Positions 1-7,929 of a stretch of 64,000 nucleotides of DNA are shown in pieces. Position 1 is the stretch's first letter. Each line of letters begins with the position of its first letter. Below the pieces are notes generated by a model that saw only the letters and a program-made list of their open reading frames with translations, searched no databases and was not told the origin of the DNA. Origin of the DNA: Prochlorococcus sp. AG-347-K15 (lineage in GTDB: Bacteria > Cyanobacteriota > Cyanobacteriia > PCC-6307 > Cyanobiaceae); assembly GCA_003281415.1 (NCBI GenBank), contig QCCC01000004.1, positions 1-64,000 of the forward strand. Reading direction: 5' to 3'. Position numbers and translations under genes: made by a program.

Positions 1-192
1 TTCACTTTCTTCTGGTTCCTGTGGTTTTACTTTTGAATTTACTGAGCTTTGATCTTCATCTTTACTTAAGAGGAACTTTAATAGTTTTTTGAATAATAAG
101 AAACCTTTTTCAATTCTTTTTGGACCTAAAATTGAAAGCAAAATTACCAATATTATGAATATTTCAGGTGAATTTAAACCTAATAGTTTCAT
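1..192 (-). CDS. TatA/Hcf106-like small membrane protein, 3' end outside window
   Basis: The frame opens at an ATG on the minus strand and runs off the left edge, giving 64 visible residues without a stop. The N-terminus has a short hydrophobic span (about residues 9-22) followed by GPKR and a basic amphipathic stretch (about 27-42). This is the layout of TatA-type twin-arginine translocase subunits (PE, hydrophobic span, FGPK, amphipathic helix). The remainder is acidic and polar. An ATG ten bases further upstream is out of frame. The call rests on pattern only, and a diverged paralogue rather than the working TatA is quite possible. Confidence 0.5.
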   Translation of the reverse strand, partial: MKLLGLNSPEIFIILVILLSILGPKRIEKGFLLFKKLLKFLLSKDEDQSSVNSKVKPQEPEESE

Positions 193-239
193 AAAATTTC
201 ATATTCTATTTATATTTTAGTACATGCTAAAAATTTAAT

Positions 240-677
240 CTAATTATTCTCAAAAGTTGGTAAATAGAGCTCCCTATTTGATGCAATTAAACCTTCTTCT
301 TTAAAAAAAATCTCTAGGTCTTTTAAATCATTTATATCTACAAATTCACCACAATTATCTAATATATTATTATGGGTGAAATTCCATAAATCAGCCAAAT
401 ATTGGTCATCATCTGGAAATGCTACAAATTTCAAATATGTATTATTCAAAGCATATTCACTAGCAAAATCAGAATCTAAACCTTCCCTCTTAGCATCACA
501 AAAAACTTTAGCAAATCTTTTGCCTACAGAAGTTTGAGCACTTGATAAATCTAAATTACCTTGCATAGCATTTACATTTATTGGTGCAATAAAAATAATT
601 ATTGGAAGAAAAACAGATACTAATATAAACAAGAAAAAATTTCCTTTTTTAAATTTCAACTCAACATAAACTAGCAA
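240..677 (-). CDS. conserved-type secreted hypothetical protein
   Basis: This 145-residue protein has a basic start and a hydrophobic segment (about 10-33) ending near VNAMQ, which fits a signal peptide or an N-terminal anchor. The mature part is acidic and has two cysteines (near 60 and 108) that could form a disulfide outside the cytoplasm. I recognise no domain. It lies between a TatA-like gene on the same strand and dusB on the opposite strand. Role unknown. Confidence 0.65.
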   Translation of the reverse strand: MLVYVELKFKKGNFFLFILVSVFLPIIIFIAPINVNAMQGNLDLSSAQTSVGKRFAKVFCDAKREGLDSDFASEYALNNTYLKFVAFPDDDQYLADLWNFTHNNILDNCGEFVDINDLKDLEIFFKEEGLIASNRELYLPTFENN

Positions 678-804
678 AAAAAGTAATCAATTAGGCCTAT
701 TTAAGAAAAAGCACTTATTATAAATTAAGAAATAAATAGAAAACATAAAATCAGCTCAATATCTGAATTTATAATAAATAAAGATTAAACAAATTTAAAA
801 TTAT

Positions 805-1794
805 ATGTCTTCAAATATAAGTTTAAAAGGAAGGGGAGTTAACAGGATAATTACGAGTAAGGTCATGCTATCGCCATTAGCAGGTGTTACAGATAACATT
901 TTTAGACGACTTGTACGTAAATGGGCCCCAAACTCTTTACTTTTTACAGAAATGATAAATGCCACAAGTCTTAAAAAAGGATATGGCACACAAAAAATCA
1001 ATCAAATAGATTTAGAAGAAGGTCCAATTGGAGTACAAATATTTGATAATAGGCCATATGCTGTTTCTGAAGCTGCCAAACAAGCTGAGGACTCTGGAGC
1101 TTTCTTAATTGATATAAATATGGGATGTCCAGTAAAAAAAATTGCAAAGAAAGGTGGAGGCAGTGCTTTAATTAAAGACCGAAAACTTGCTATAGAATTA
1201 GTCAAAAATGTTGTAAAAGCTGTTAGGGTTCCAGTAACAGTAAAAACACGACTCGGATGGGATAGTAAAGAAGAAAATATAGAGGATTTCTTATTTAAAC
1301 TTCAAGATGCGGGAGCAACAATGATCACACTTCATGGAAGAACTAGAAAACAGGGTTTTTCAGGCAAGTCAGATTGGGAAATGATCGGGAGACTTAAAAA
1401 GTTGTTGGAAATTCCAGTAATTGCTAATGGAGATATCAAAAATCCAGATGATGCTCTTAATTGTTTAAAAAAAACAAATGCTGATGGTGTAATGATTGGA
1501 CGAGGAATTTTAGGATCCCCATGGAAAATTGGAGAAATAGATTATGCTCTTAGAGAAAATAAAAATTTTAAAGAACCAAACACAGAAGAAAAACTATATT
1601 TAATTATTGAGCATCTTGATGAATTAATAAAAGAAAAAGGAGATCACGGATTGCTAATTGCAAGAAAACATATCTCATGGACATGCAAAGACTTTAAAGG
1701 AGCATCAAATTTGAGAAATAACTTGGTTAGAGCTGTTGATAAAAATGAAGTTAAAAATTTAATAATTAAAATGATTAAAACTTTGAATAATTAA
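805..1794 (+). CDS. dusB: tRNA-dihydrouridine synthase, DusB type
   Basis: This flavoenzyme reduces specific uridines in the tRNA D-loop to dihydrouridine using NADPH. The 329-residue length is normal. The FMN-binding TIM barrel is clear: SPLAGVTD (residues 23-30), DINMGCPVKK with the catalytic cysteine at 108, VKTRLGWD, ITLHGRTR, VIANGDI and GVMIGRGILGSPW. A short C-terminal helical region follows. The start at 805 precedes the barrel by about 20 residues, normal for the family. The gene is monocistronic or co-transcribed with the DUF2470 gene 36 bp downstream. Confidence 0.93.
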   Translation: MSSNISLKGRGVNRIITSKVMLSPLAGVTDNIFRRLVRKWAPNSLLFTEMINATSLKKGYGTQKINQIDLEEGPIGVQIFDNRPYAVSEAAKQAEDSGAFLIDINMGCPVKKIAKKGGGSALIKDRKLAIELVKNVVKAVRVPVTVKTRLGWDSKEENIEDFLFKLQDAGATMITLHGRTRKQGFSGKSDWEMIGRLKKLLEIPVIANGDIKNPDDALNCLKKTNADGVMIGRGILGSPWKIGEIDYALRENKNFKEPNTEEKLYLIIEHLDELIKEKGDHGLLIARKHISWTCKDFKGASNLRNNLVRAVDKNEVKNLIIKMIKTLNN

Positions 1795-1830
1795 AAAAAT
1801 AGATTAGCTTAAAAAAAAATTATTTTTTAA

Positions 1831-2088
1831 ATGAAAATTATTAGTAAAGAAACAAGTAAAAGAGTTTGTGATCACATGAACAATGATCACATAGATTCAG
1901 TGCACAAATATCTTACCCATTATGGGAAGATATCAACATTTGAGAATGCCTATATGGAAGAAATTAATAATAGTTATATAAAAATAAATTACGATGGCCA
2001 ATCAGCAATTATCAATTTTAAAAATGAAATATCTGAAGAAGAAATTCATTCAACTTTAGTATCAATGATTAAAGACATTAAAGAATAA
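1831..2088 (+). CDS. DUF2470 domain protein
   Basis: This 85-residue protein consists almost wholly of a DUF2470 domain, recognised from CDHMNNDHIDSVHKYL near the start and the following beta-rich and helical parts. The same fold forms the C-terminal part of some haem-utilisation and pyridoxamine-oxidase-like proteins, and stand-alone copies are common in cyanobacteria and plastids. It lies 36 bp after dusB on the same strand. A role in haem or tetrapyrrole handling is an inference from the family only. Confidence 0.8.
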   Translation: MKIISKETSKRVCDHMNNDHIDSVHKYLTHYGKISTFENAYMEEINNSYIKINYDGQSAIINFKNEISEEEIHSTLVSMIKDIKE

Positions 2089-2107
2089 AATAATTTATAA
2101 AAAAATC

Positions 2108-2272
2108 CTAATTTTTATTTTCATAGTAATCAGTTATCTTTTTACATTCTTCAAATGAAAGCATGCTTAATCTAGATGTTGCTTTTATTTTTAAAATTGC
2201 ACAAACAGCTAATAAATCAGCGCTATCAACAGTAAGTGCTTCAGAAAGTTCTAGGACCCTAAGACCTTTCAT
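2108..2272 (-). CDS. small IF-2 N-terminal-like protein
   Basis: This 54-codon frame starts ATG and encodes LRVLELSEALTVDSADLL followed by a basic beta segment and FEECKKITDYYE. The order (R-x-x-E-L-x-x-x-L, then S-x-x-L-L, then a conserved S/A-x-L-S-x-E-E) matches the small IF2_N helical domain found at the N-terminus of bacterial initiation factor 2. Here it stands alone. It is convergent with the DUF2470 gene, 19 bp away. Either a nucleic-acid-binding mini-protein or a protein-interaction module is possible; the function is not known. Confidence 0.62.
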   Translation of the reverse strand: MKGLRVLELSEALTVDSADLLAVCAILKIKATSRLSMLSFEECKKITDYYENKN

Positions 2273-2314
2273 TAGTATTAAAAAATCTTTTCTACATTAT
2301 CAAGAAACTTAAAA

Positions 2315-2551
2315 TCAATGGGCTGCATTTTTCCCTAAACCTGCAACGAATGGAAAAGTTTGTTCATCACCAAATATATCTTCTACCGAAGAATTAGAAA
2401 TATTAGTTTTTTTATTATCAGGCTTAATTTCTTCAATTTCATTAGAAATATTATCTTTAATGTTATTTTCAATTTCTTTTGCTAATAAATTATTCGTATT
2501 AGAAAATATTGAAAAAACTAATACACATAAAAACAAAACAATTTTTTTCAT
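2315..2551 (-). CDS. small secreted hypothetical protein
   Basis: The 78-residue product starts MKK, has a hydrophobic core (4-18) and a plausible signal-peptidase site after LLAK (about 22-25). The mature part is highly charged with many Asn, Glu and Lys, and ends in FPFVAGLGKNAAH. I know no family. It lies 42 bp downstream of the IF2_N-like gene start and is on the same strand, so the two may share a transcript. Confidence 0.55.
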   Translation of the reverse strand: MKKIVLFLCVLVFSIFSNTNNLLAKEIENNIKDNISNEIEEIKPDNKKTNISNSSVEDIFGDEQTFPFVAGLGKNAAH

Positions 2552-2652
2552 AAAAAAAATTTATCTAATACTATTTTTATATGCCAATAGTGTTATTTAG
2601 AAAAACTAGATAATTTTAAAACAAATCTATATAAATCAAAATCAAAAAATAT

Positions 2653-2889
2653 TCATCTTCCCAACTTATTTCTATTTTTAAATCTAATTAAAAAATAAAG
2701 ACCTAGTAACAAAAGAATTGCGAAGGAGTACTGATTAAGAAAAACATAGACCATATACACGAGAAAGGGGAATAAGCACGCCCTCTTGAAATTTAATTTC
2801 TGTTCCTTTGACATATTTTTCCAATTTAAATATTCTTCCCATTGAAAAATCTTCTTCATTTTTCTACTTTTATTTTTACGATTAAACAT
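2653..2889 (-). CDS. small basic membrane protein
   Basis: This 78-residue protein has a basic, aromatic N-terminal half and a hydrophobic segment (about 40-68) long enough for one or two membrane spans, ending in a basic tail (RFKNRNKLGR). No domain recognised. The first Met is used here; another Met at residue 11 would also give a sensible protein. It is divergent from the thioesterase gene. Confidence 0.5.
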   Translation of the reverse strand: MFNRKNKSRKMKKIFQWEEYLNWKNMSKEQKLNFKRACLFPFLVYMVYVFLNQYSFAILLLLGLYFLIRFKNRNKLGR

Positions 2890-2992
2890 AACTTTATAAA
2901 TATAGTTTTGATGATTCTTATGTTAATAAATAAAATTAATCTACAATATCAAAATATGTTTTTTCATTGAATTAAAATTTTCTAAATAAAAG

Positions 2993-3412
2993 ATGAACTC
3001 AAAACCAGTTTGGAAAATAGAAAAAATTGTTTTACCTCAACATGCAGATCATGCAGGGGTAATGTGGCACGGTAAATATTTTAATTGGCTTGAAGAAAGC
3101 CGAATAAATGCACTTTCAGAAGTAGGTATAAGTTATTTCGAACTAACTAAAAATGGCTTAGATTTACCTTTAATCAATACTTCCATAAAATATAGATCTC
3201 CTTTATTTCTTGGTGAAAAAATAACAATCGAGAGCGAATTCAATATTGATAAAAGTCCTAGGATTAATGTAATTTCAAAATTTAATAACAAGAAAAATGA
3301 AATCTTAACGATTGCTGAAGTCAATTTAGTCTTAATAAATAAACTGAATTTTTCTATAATAAGAAAAAGACCAGATTTCCTATCGGAAGCCTTTAGTAAA
3401 TTAAATGGTTGA
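2993..3412 (+). CDS. 4HBT-family acyl-CoA thioesterase
   Basis: This is a 139-residue single hotdog-fold thioesterase. The signature is QHADHAGVMWHGKYFNWLEE (about residues 15-34), equivalent to the D-x-x-G-V-x-x-x-x-Y/F motif of YbgC-like enzymes, in which the Asp is catalytic. The strand NTSIKYRSPLFLGEKI matches the second family block. In cyanobacteria a protein of this size hydrolyses 1,4-dihydroxy-2-naphthoyl-CoA for phylloquinone; that substrate is possible here but not shown by the sequence. The next gene overlaps its stop by 8 bp. Confidence 0.8.
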   Translation: MNSKPVWKIEKIVLPQHADHAGVMWHGKYFNWLEESRINALSEVGISYFELTKNGLDLPLINTSIKYRSPLFLGEKITIESEFNIDKSPRINVISKFNNKKNEILTIAEVNLVLINKLNFSIIRKRPDFLSEAFSKLNG

Positions 3413-3644
3413 AATTATTATCCGCCAATTTAACGATTTATTAATTATGAATATATTTCAAGTTATTGATTCTTATCAATATGAAATGGAATCAAGATAT
3501 CAAGAAAAATCAATGCTCACAAATCTTTTTACAGAGCACAAATTTATAGGATGGTTAGGGTTGTTTATAGTATTTTTCTCTATCTTTGCAATTTTTGTTT
3601 TTCAATTTCTTGAGTGGGAAAGTAATGACAATAATAAAAGTTAA
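3405..3644 (+). CDS. small single-span membrane protein
   Basis: The 79-codon frame overlaps the thioesterase stop by 8 bp. A strong hydrophobic span lies at about residues 47-69, with an acidic and polar end (EWESNDNNKS). A second ATG at 3447 would remove the overlap and give a 65-residue protein starting MNIFQVIDSY, which may be the true start. No known family. Confidence 0.5.
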   Translation: MVEIIIRQFNDLLIMNIFQVIDSYQYEMESRYQEKSMLTNLFTEHKFIGWLGLFIVFFSIFAIFVFQFLEWESNDNNKS

Positions 3645-3684
3645 GAAGATTTAATGCTTATAATTCAACTGAATGATTTAAAAA

Positions 3685-3936
3685 ATGGCTATCTACTTAA
3701 AAATAACTAACCCTACAGAGGTTGTAAAAAAAAAGACCTCAAAATGGCTTACAGATATAACACCTGAAAGAATTGATAGAAAATTGGTCGAGGATGAAGT
3801 AATAAAAGGCATTATCGAGCAATTAACATTAGAAGGCATAAAAGGAGAAATATCAGCAATTAATGGGTTTGAAGTAAATGAATCTTCAGTTATAACAAAA
3901 AATAATTTTGTTATTAGAAAAACAAAAACTTTTTAG
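3685..3936 (+). CDS. hypothetical protein
   Basis: This soluble, lysine-rich 83-residue protein lacks membrane segments. It reads as alternating charged helices and short strands (ITPERIDRKLVEDEVIKGII, then GEISAINGFEV). I recognise no domain. It sits between a small membrane protein and the Mrr-like nuclease on the same strand, 20 bp before the latter, so the two are probably co-transcribed. Confidence 0.55.
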   Translation: MAIYLKITNPTEVVKKKTSKWLTDITPERIDRKLVEDEVIKGIIEQLTLEGIKGEISAINGFEVNESSVITKNNFVIRKTKTF

Positions 3937-3956
3937 ATAGAAAATAAAAATCTTTA

Positions 3957-4826
3957 ATGAACATTTTTTTTATTTTAATTATTTTTATCATTTTTTTAAT
4001 TTTTATAATTGTAAGAGATTATCAAATTAAGAAGAAAAAGTTAAAATTAAACAATGCCTTAAATTCTAATTTCTTTATTCAAACAATAAATAAATTAATT
4101 GAAGAGAACAAATACAATTTGTTAGAGGAGAGGATCAGATTAAGGGAAATAGATGCTTACGGTAACGAGGATTATAAAAAATGGATTGGCAATCCACCTC
4201 TTGATGAAAAAGCCATTGAGAAAAATATATTTAATGGATCTAAGCGATTTAGAGAGGGTATACCATACTTCTATGAAAAAGTAATTTTAAAAGAATTTGG
4301 AAGTACGGAATTATTTTTCGAAAAGTGGAGATCCTATTGTAATGAAAATCCTACTATTGATGATGAGATAATTGGATCTATTAGAAAGCTCGAGACTGAA
4401 GATTGGTTTGTTTTCATAGCAAGTCAAATTGAGAAATCATGCTTAAACCTTATAGAAAAAAACTACTCAAGTAAAAAAAAGGGAAACTACAAAAAAGGTA
4501 TTAGATTTGAAAATCATTGTATGGAAATTCTCAAACAAAATGGCTGGGAAGTAAAAGAAACCCCAATTACAGGAGATCAAGGGGTTGACTTAATTGCGTC
4601 AATAAATGATTTAAGAATATGTATACAATGCAAAGATCATGAAAAAGCCATTGGAAATAAAGCAGTTCAGGAAATTTCAGCTGGTAAATTATTTTGGAAA
4701 GGCACACATGCAATAATAGTCTCAAAATCTGGCTTTACAAAGTCTGCTCATCAACTAGCAAAATCAAATAAAGTGGAACTAATCAATGAATATCAATTAA
4801 AAGATTTAGAAAATTTTATTGTTTAA
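3957..4826 (+). CDS. membrane-tethered Mrr-like restriction endonuclease domain protein
   Basis: Residues 2-19 form a hydrophobic anchor followed by a basic stop-transfer sequence. The C-terminal third (about 178-285) is an Mrr_cat-type PD-(D/E)XK nuclease domain: GIRFENHCMEILKQNGW, then GDQGVDLIA with Asp211, then IQCKD with Gln224 and Lys226, then KAVQEI. Those residues are the expected metal-binding and catalytic set. The middle (about 35-170) is an unassigned helical region. No methyltransferase or specificity gene is adjacent, so this is not an ordinary restriction-modification system. Related solo proteins may cut modified or foreign DNA; that role is inference. Confidence 0.75.
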   Translation: MNIFFILIIFIIFLIFIIVRDYQIKKKKLKLNNALNSNFFIQTINKLIEENKYNLLEERIRLREIDAYGNEDYKKWIGNPPLDEKAIEKNIFNGSKRFREGIPYFYEKVILKEFGSTELFFEKWRSYCNENPTIDDEIIGSIRKLETEDWFVFIASQIEKSCLNLIEKNYSSKKKGNYKKGIRFENHCMEILKQNGWEVKETPITGDQGVDLIASINDLRICIQCKDHEKAIGNKAVQEISAGKLFWKGTHAIIVSKSGFTKSAHQLAKSNKVELINEYQLKDLENFIV

Positions 4827-4831
4827 AAAGT

Positions 4832-5236
4832 TTATATCAATTGAGTTAAGCCCTCTTTGTAAAGCAAAAGTGTTGTAAAAATTCCTGAGGCCCACATTAA
4901 ACCTCTAGCTGTGGGGATATTAAATATGTATGCACCAATATATAAAAAACGAAAAATAGGATGAATCAATGCTGCAATTATTGCAATATTAGAGTCAGTT
5001 AAACTAATCAAACAAAGAAGACATGCGGGTGCATGTAGGGAAATACTTTCCCAACAATTTTGATGACACCAAACTGCTCTTTTTCCAAAAGAAGGTAATT
5101 CATCGAATAAAGCCCTTGGAGCAGACATATTTTCAACAGAATATCCCGCTTTAACTCTCCCTATAGTTAAAGGGATAATTGATAATAAAACAACACCAAC
5201 TGATAGACAAAGGCTCCAGGCAAAAGCTACTTGCAT
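4832..5236 (-). CDS. MAPEG-family membrane protein
   Basis: The 134-residue protein has four hydrophobic segments and the family core SAPRALFDELPSFGKRA followed by HQNCWESISLHAPA, which corresponds to the N-P-R and R-A-x-x-A-H-x-N-x-x-E motifs of MAPEG proteins (membrane-associated eicosanoid/glutathione metabolism). Bacterial members may be glutathione transferases or peroxidases; no substrate can be given here. It converges on the Mrr-like gene with only 5 bp between stops. Confidence 0.75.
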   Translation of the reverse strand: MQVAFAWSLCLSVGVVLLSIIPLTIGRVKAGYSVENMSAPRALFDELPSFGKRAVWCHQNCWESISLHAPACLLCLISLTDSNIAIIAALIHPIFRFLYIGAYIFNIPTARGLMWASGIFTTLLLYKEGLTQLI

Positions 5237-5353
5237 ATGATTTAAATAATATCATTAGCTTAATAATTGAAGCTCTTTATCGTGATAAGTGAAAAATCAT
5301 TACCAAAGATAAAACTTTGCAAAAAATGCTGTAATTTATAAAAAAAAGCATTT

Positions 5354-5479
5354 ATGGATATTTCAAAGATAGTTTTAATTTTTGGCATAAGTTTACTTAT
5401 ATATTCTGCTTTTCTGTTTTTAGGATTTTTTCTTAAGAATAAAAATCTAAAGGCACAGAATCTAAAAAAAGAAGAATAG
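5354..5479 (+). CDS. 41-residue single-span membrane protein
   Basis: The frame runs ATG to TAG. It has a hydrophobic span (about residues 5-27) containing FLFLGFF and a basic, lysine-rich C-terminus ending KKEE. A longer minus-strand frame covers the same DNA, but its product has scattered Phe/Lys runs with no coherent topology. This plus-strand reading gives a clean short membrane protein of the type common in this genome. Confidence 0.5.
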   Translation: MDISKIVLIFGISLLIYSAFLFLGFFLKNKNLKAQNLKKEE

Positions 5480-5610
5480 ATTATTAATGCCACGAAAATT
5501 TACTATTTTCTAAATATTTTTATATCTTTTTGAATATATTTAATGGAAATAAAATTTGATCCAAATAATAATAAGGGATATTTGAAATTAAATAAGACAG
5601 TTGCTGGTAT

Positions 5611-5904
5611 ATGAAAAAATTTTATAAATTTCTTAAAAGTTTTCTATTTATATCACTATGGCTTATTTTATCCTCATTTTTAACCCAATATTGGAATACC
5701 TTTCATTGGGAATATGTTTACTTGAACTTCAGAATTATATTTGATAAAGAATTTTGGTTTGCTGTAGAAAAAATTCTTTTAGGATTTGATATTGGTTACT
5801 GGTTAGAAGAAGCACTAAAATTTTTAAGTTATGAAATACCTAAAGAATCATTTAAATATTTACCAATTTATTTCGTATTAAAGTCTATTTGGATAAAGAA
5901 TTAA
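5611..5904 (+). CDS. aromatic-rich membrane-associated hypothetical protein
   Basis: This 97-residue protein has a basic start, a hydrophobic span (about 9-24) and a remainder very rich in Phe, Trp and Tyr with acidic residues. No domain recognised. Its ATG overlaps the TGA of a 23-codon upstream frame (5543-5614) in an ATGA arrangement. Confidence 0.55.
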   Translation: MKKFYKFLKSFLFISLWLILSSFLTQYWNTFHWEYVYLNFRIIFDKEFWFAVEKILLGFDIGYWLEEALKFLSYEIPKESFKYLPIYFVLKSIWIKN

Positions 5905-5913
5905 TTTCTATTT

Positions 5914-6456
5914 TTAATAGATTTTAATAAATTCCTTGAAATTCTTGAATAAAGTCGGTGAATTTATTTTTCTTAAAACAAATAAAGTTCCTTTATCACC
6001 TCTACAAATTCTAAGCTTATTGCTTAAATAAGTTATCTCTAACCACCCTAATTGTTCATTATTTATTTCTTTCATAGCCTTTATATTTTTTTTCCCAAAT
6101 TTAGGACCAATAACACCAGCATGTGTAAATTTGACCCCAATTTTTTTTTCATTTATGTAATTAAGTCTTATTAAAATGCCAGTACCAATAATTGATTTGA
6201 TTCCTCTAGGTTTAAGTAAATTAAGACCATTTAAATTTAACGGATCAAGAATTTGAAGGTTATCAATAAAAGGAGAATATTTTAAAAAAGGATTATTAGA
6301 ACTACTCCACCTAAGCTCCCAAACACCCTGCAAATCATTTCTATCTTTGCTAAAGGAAAAATTATGATCAATTTCAAGTTGTTCGGCAAAATTACGTATA
6401 CTCTCTGAATTTGGAGATTTAAGAAGTAAATTTAATAAATCATTTTCGGTTTCCAT
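5914..6456 (-). CDS. PAP/fibrillin family protein
   Basis: This is a 180-residue lipocalin-like protein of the plastid-lipid-associated protein (fibrillin) family. Support comes from DLQGVWELRWSSSNNPFLKY near residue 45, the central beta-rich region with an FTHAGVIGP loop, and the closing block WLEITYLSNKLRICRGDKG with FVLRK, which is the conserved end of the family. Fibrillins associate with thylakoid or plastoglobule lipids and are linked to photoprotection. There is no signal peptide. A second fibrillin lies at 8885-9655. Confidence 0.78.
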   Translation of the reverse strand: METENDLLNLLLKSPNSESIRNFAEQLEIDHNFSFSKDRNDLQGVWELRWSSSNNPFLKYSPFIDNLQILDPLNLNGLNLLKPRGIKSIIGTGILIRLNYINEKKIGVKFTHAGVIGPKFGKKNIKAMKEINNEQLGWLEITYLSNKLRICRGDKGTLFVLRKINSPTLFKNFKEFIKIY

Positions 6457-6535
6457 TTAATAAACGCTGGAGTATATAGCTAAGGATAAATACTTACCTC
6501 CATGTGCTATATTCTACCCAGAATATGTTGATTTG

Positions 6536-6820
6536 ATGACAAAGAGCTATTGGCTTAAGAAAATTTCAATTCCAAATGCTGATTTATTTCTGGAATATAT
6601 AAGGACAGTATTGCCTTGGATTAAATCTGTGGGAGGAGTAATAGTAAAAAGAGATTTAATACAAGAATCAACCTCAAATGAATGGGATGGAGGGCAGCTT
6701 GGATTAGTAATTGAATTCGAATCAAAATTTGCTGCTAAAAAAGCATTTTATTCTGAAGTATTTCAAAAATATCTGCAGTCCAGAGATTTAATGGAACTAG
6801 TTACTATAAGTACTCTTTAA
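6536..6820 (+). CDS. DUF1330 domain protein
   Basis: About 94 residues cover a single ferredoxin-like alpha/beta domain of the DUF1330 type: a first strand (YWLKKISIPN), a helix, a strand after GGVIVKRD, then LGLVIEFESKFAAKKAFYS and a C-terminal strand. The ATG at 6536 is preferred over the in-frame TTG immediately before it. The family resembles dimeric alpha-beta barrel enzymes, but no reaction is established for this member. Confidence 0.68.
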   Translation: MTKSYWLKKISIPNADLFLEYIRTVLPWIKSVGGVIVKRDLIQESTSNEWDGGQLGLVIEFESKFAAKKAFYSEVFQKYLQSRDLMELVTISTL

Positions 6821-6956
6821 AAATTCAACCAATAGCGATCTCACGCAAACAAATAATAAGTATTTATTACTATTAAATTATTTATGTAATATTTATAACT
6901 TCACTAGCAATAGCATATTTTGCAAAATTTAATTGTAAAAGTAATCCGTTAATCAA

Positions 6957-7136
6957 ATGAACTATTCAACAGAAAAGGACGATTATTTGATGACAACTCC
7001 ATATACAAAAAAAATTCAGCAAAAATTTGAAAAGGTTAAATCTTTTTTAGAGCAAAATGGATTTAATCCTTCATCAGAGAGCTTAATGCAAGATATAGTT
7101 AGCTCAGAAGAATATATTGCTAAAAATGGCTTATAA
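6957..7136 (+). CDS. 59-residue soluble hypothetical protein
   Basis: The frame runs from ATG at 6957 to TAA at 7136. The product is charged and helical with TPYTKKIQQKFEKVKSFLEQ and a second helix SESLMQDIVSSEEYI. The next gene converges on it with 4 bp between stops, leaving little room for anything else. No domain recognised. Confidence 0.55.
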   Translation: MNYSTEKDDYLMTTPYTKKIQQKFEKVKSFLEQNGFNPSSESLMQDIVSSEEYIAKNGL

Positions 7137-7140
7137 AATA

Positions 7141-7320
7141 TCAGAATATATTCAAAGTCTTCAAATAATAAAAACCGCCTATTAGAAAAGGTAATAATAT
7201 TCCAATAAATAAAAATATGGATTTCTTTGATTCGCCTTCTGATATGGGGTTAATTTCTGGTTCAATTGCAAAACCATTTTGTCTACCACCGCTTTCGGTT
7301 GTATAACCTTTTTTATTCAT
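7141..7320 (-). CDS. psb34: Psb34 / ssl1498-family light-harvesting-like protein
   Basis: The 59-residue product begins MNKKGYTTESGGRQNGFAIE. The YTTE-x-GGR-x-N-x-FA-x-EP signature is that of the ssl1498-type light-harvesting-like proteins, of which Psb34 binds the RC47 photosystem II assembly intermediate near CP47. One membrane span lies at about 34-54. In known cases this protein competes with high-light-inducible proteins during PSII assembly. The family call comes from the N-terminal motif and size. Confidence 0.72.
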   Translation of the reverse strand: MNKKGYTTESGGRQNGFAIEPEINPISEGESKKSIFLFIGILLPFLIGGFYYLKTLNIF

Positions 7321-7405
7321 AAGAAAAATAATCTAAGCAGATTATCTCATGTAAAAACTTATTTAAAAAAATATTTTACATTTAGAATTAAACTAATTTT
7401 GAAAT

Positions 7406-7540
7406 CTAATAATTAATTTCAATCTTAGATTTCAATTTGGCAGCTTTTTTTAAAAGACCTACAACTTCCTTACGACCAGTAGCAAACTCAGCCTTGTTAA
7501 GTAACTCACTATATTTTTTTGTGATTTCTCTATGGTTCAT
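7406..7540 (-). CDS. 44-residue basic hypothetical protein
   Basis: The frame runs ATG (7540) to TAG (7406). The product is soluble and basic, with HREITKKYSELLNKAEFATG followed by RKEVVGLLKKAAKLKSKIE, likely a two-helix hairpin. No known family. It follows the KKGLF-repeat gene on the same strand. Confidence 0.48.
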   Translation of the reverse strand: MNHREITKKYSELLNKAEFATGRKEVVGLLKKAAKLKSKIEINY

Positions 7541-7626
7541 TTTGAATGTTATCTTCTATAAATTATAAAGTTACTAAAAATATTTTTTGTATAAAAGATA
7601 TCAAAAAAGAGTTTAAGTACCTTTAC

Positions 7627-7929
7627 CTATTTAAACCAACCTTTTTTCTTTGGTTTAATCTCCTCTTTAATAACTTCTTTTTTTCTACCAAATAATCCCT
7701 TTTTTTGGACTGGTGAATTATCTTCAACAGGTTTAGATTTTCTGTTAAATAAGCCTTTTTTTGGTTCTTTTTTAATTGATTCTTTTGTGTCAGAAATCTT
7801 TGTTTTTTTAGGATTTAATTTTGAATTTTTGGGTTTTCTATCTGCAAATAAAGTTTGATATACAAAAAAACCAAAAACAGCAAAGAAGCCTATTGCCTGT
7901 ATTAGAGCAGTTCCAAGATTATCAAACAT
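7627..7929 (-). CDS. membrane-anchored protein with KKGLF repeats
   Basis: The 100-residue protein has an N-terminal membrane span (about 8-27) followed by a very basic, proline-containing tail. The tail has three copies of a short motif: KKGLFNRK (about 58-65), KKGLFGRK (76-83) and KKKGWFK at the C-terminus. The repeats suggest a multivalent binding surface facing the cytoplasm, perhaps for lipids, nucleic acid or a protein partner. The start is adjacent to the stop of the small secreted protein upstream, so the two genes form a tight pair. Confidence 0.6.
   Translation of the reverse strand: MFDNLGTALIQAIGFFAVFGFFVYQTLFADRKPKNSKLNPKKTKISDTKESIKKEPKKGLFNRKSKPVEDNSPVQKKGLFGRKKEVIKEEIKPKKKGWFK

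Noticed and set aside
5260-5493. 77-codon minus-strand frame
   Set aside because: Its product is a patchwork of Phe/Lys/Asn with no coherent topology, and it covers the neater plus-strand membrane peptide at 5354-5479.
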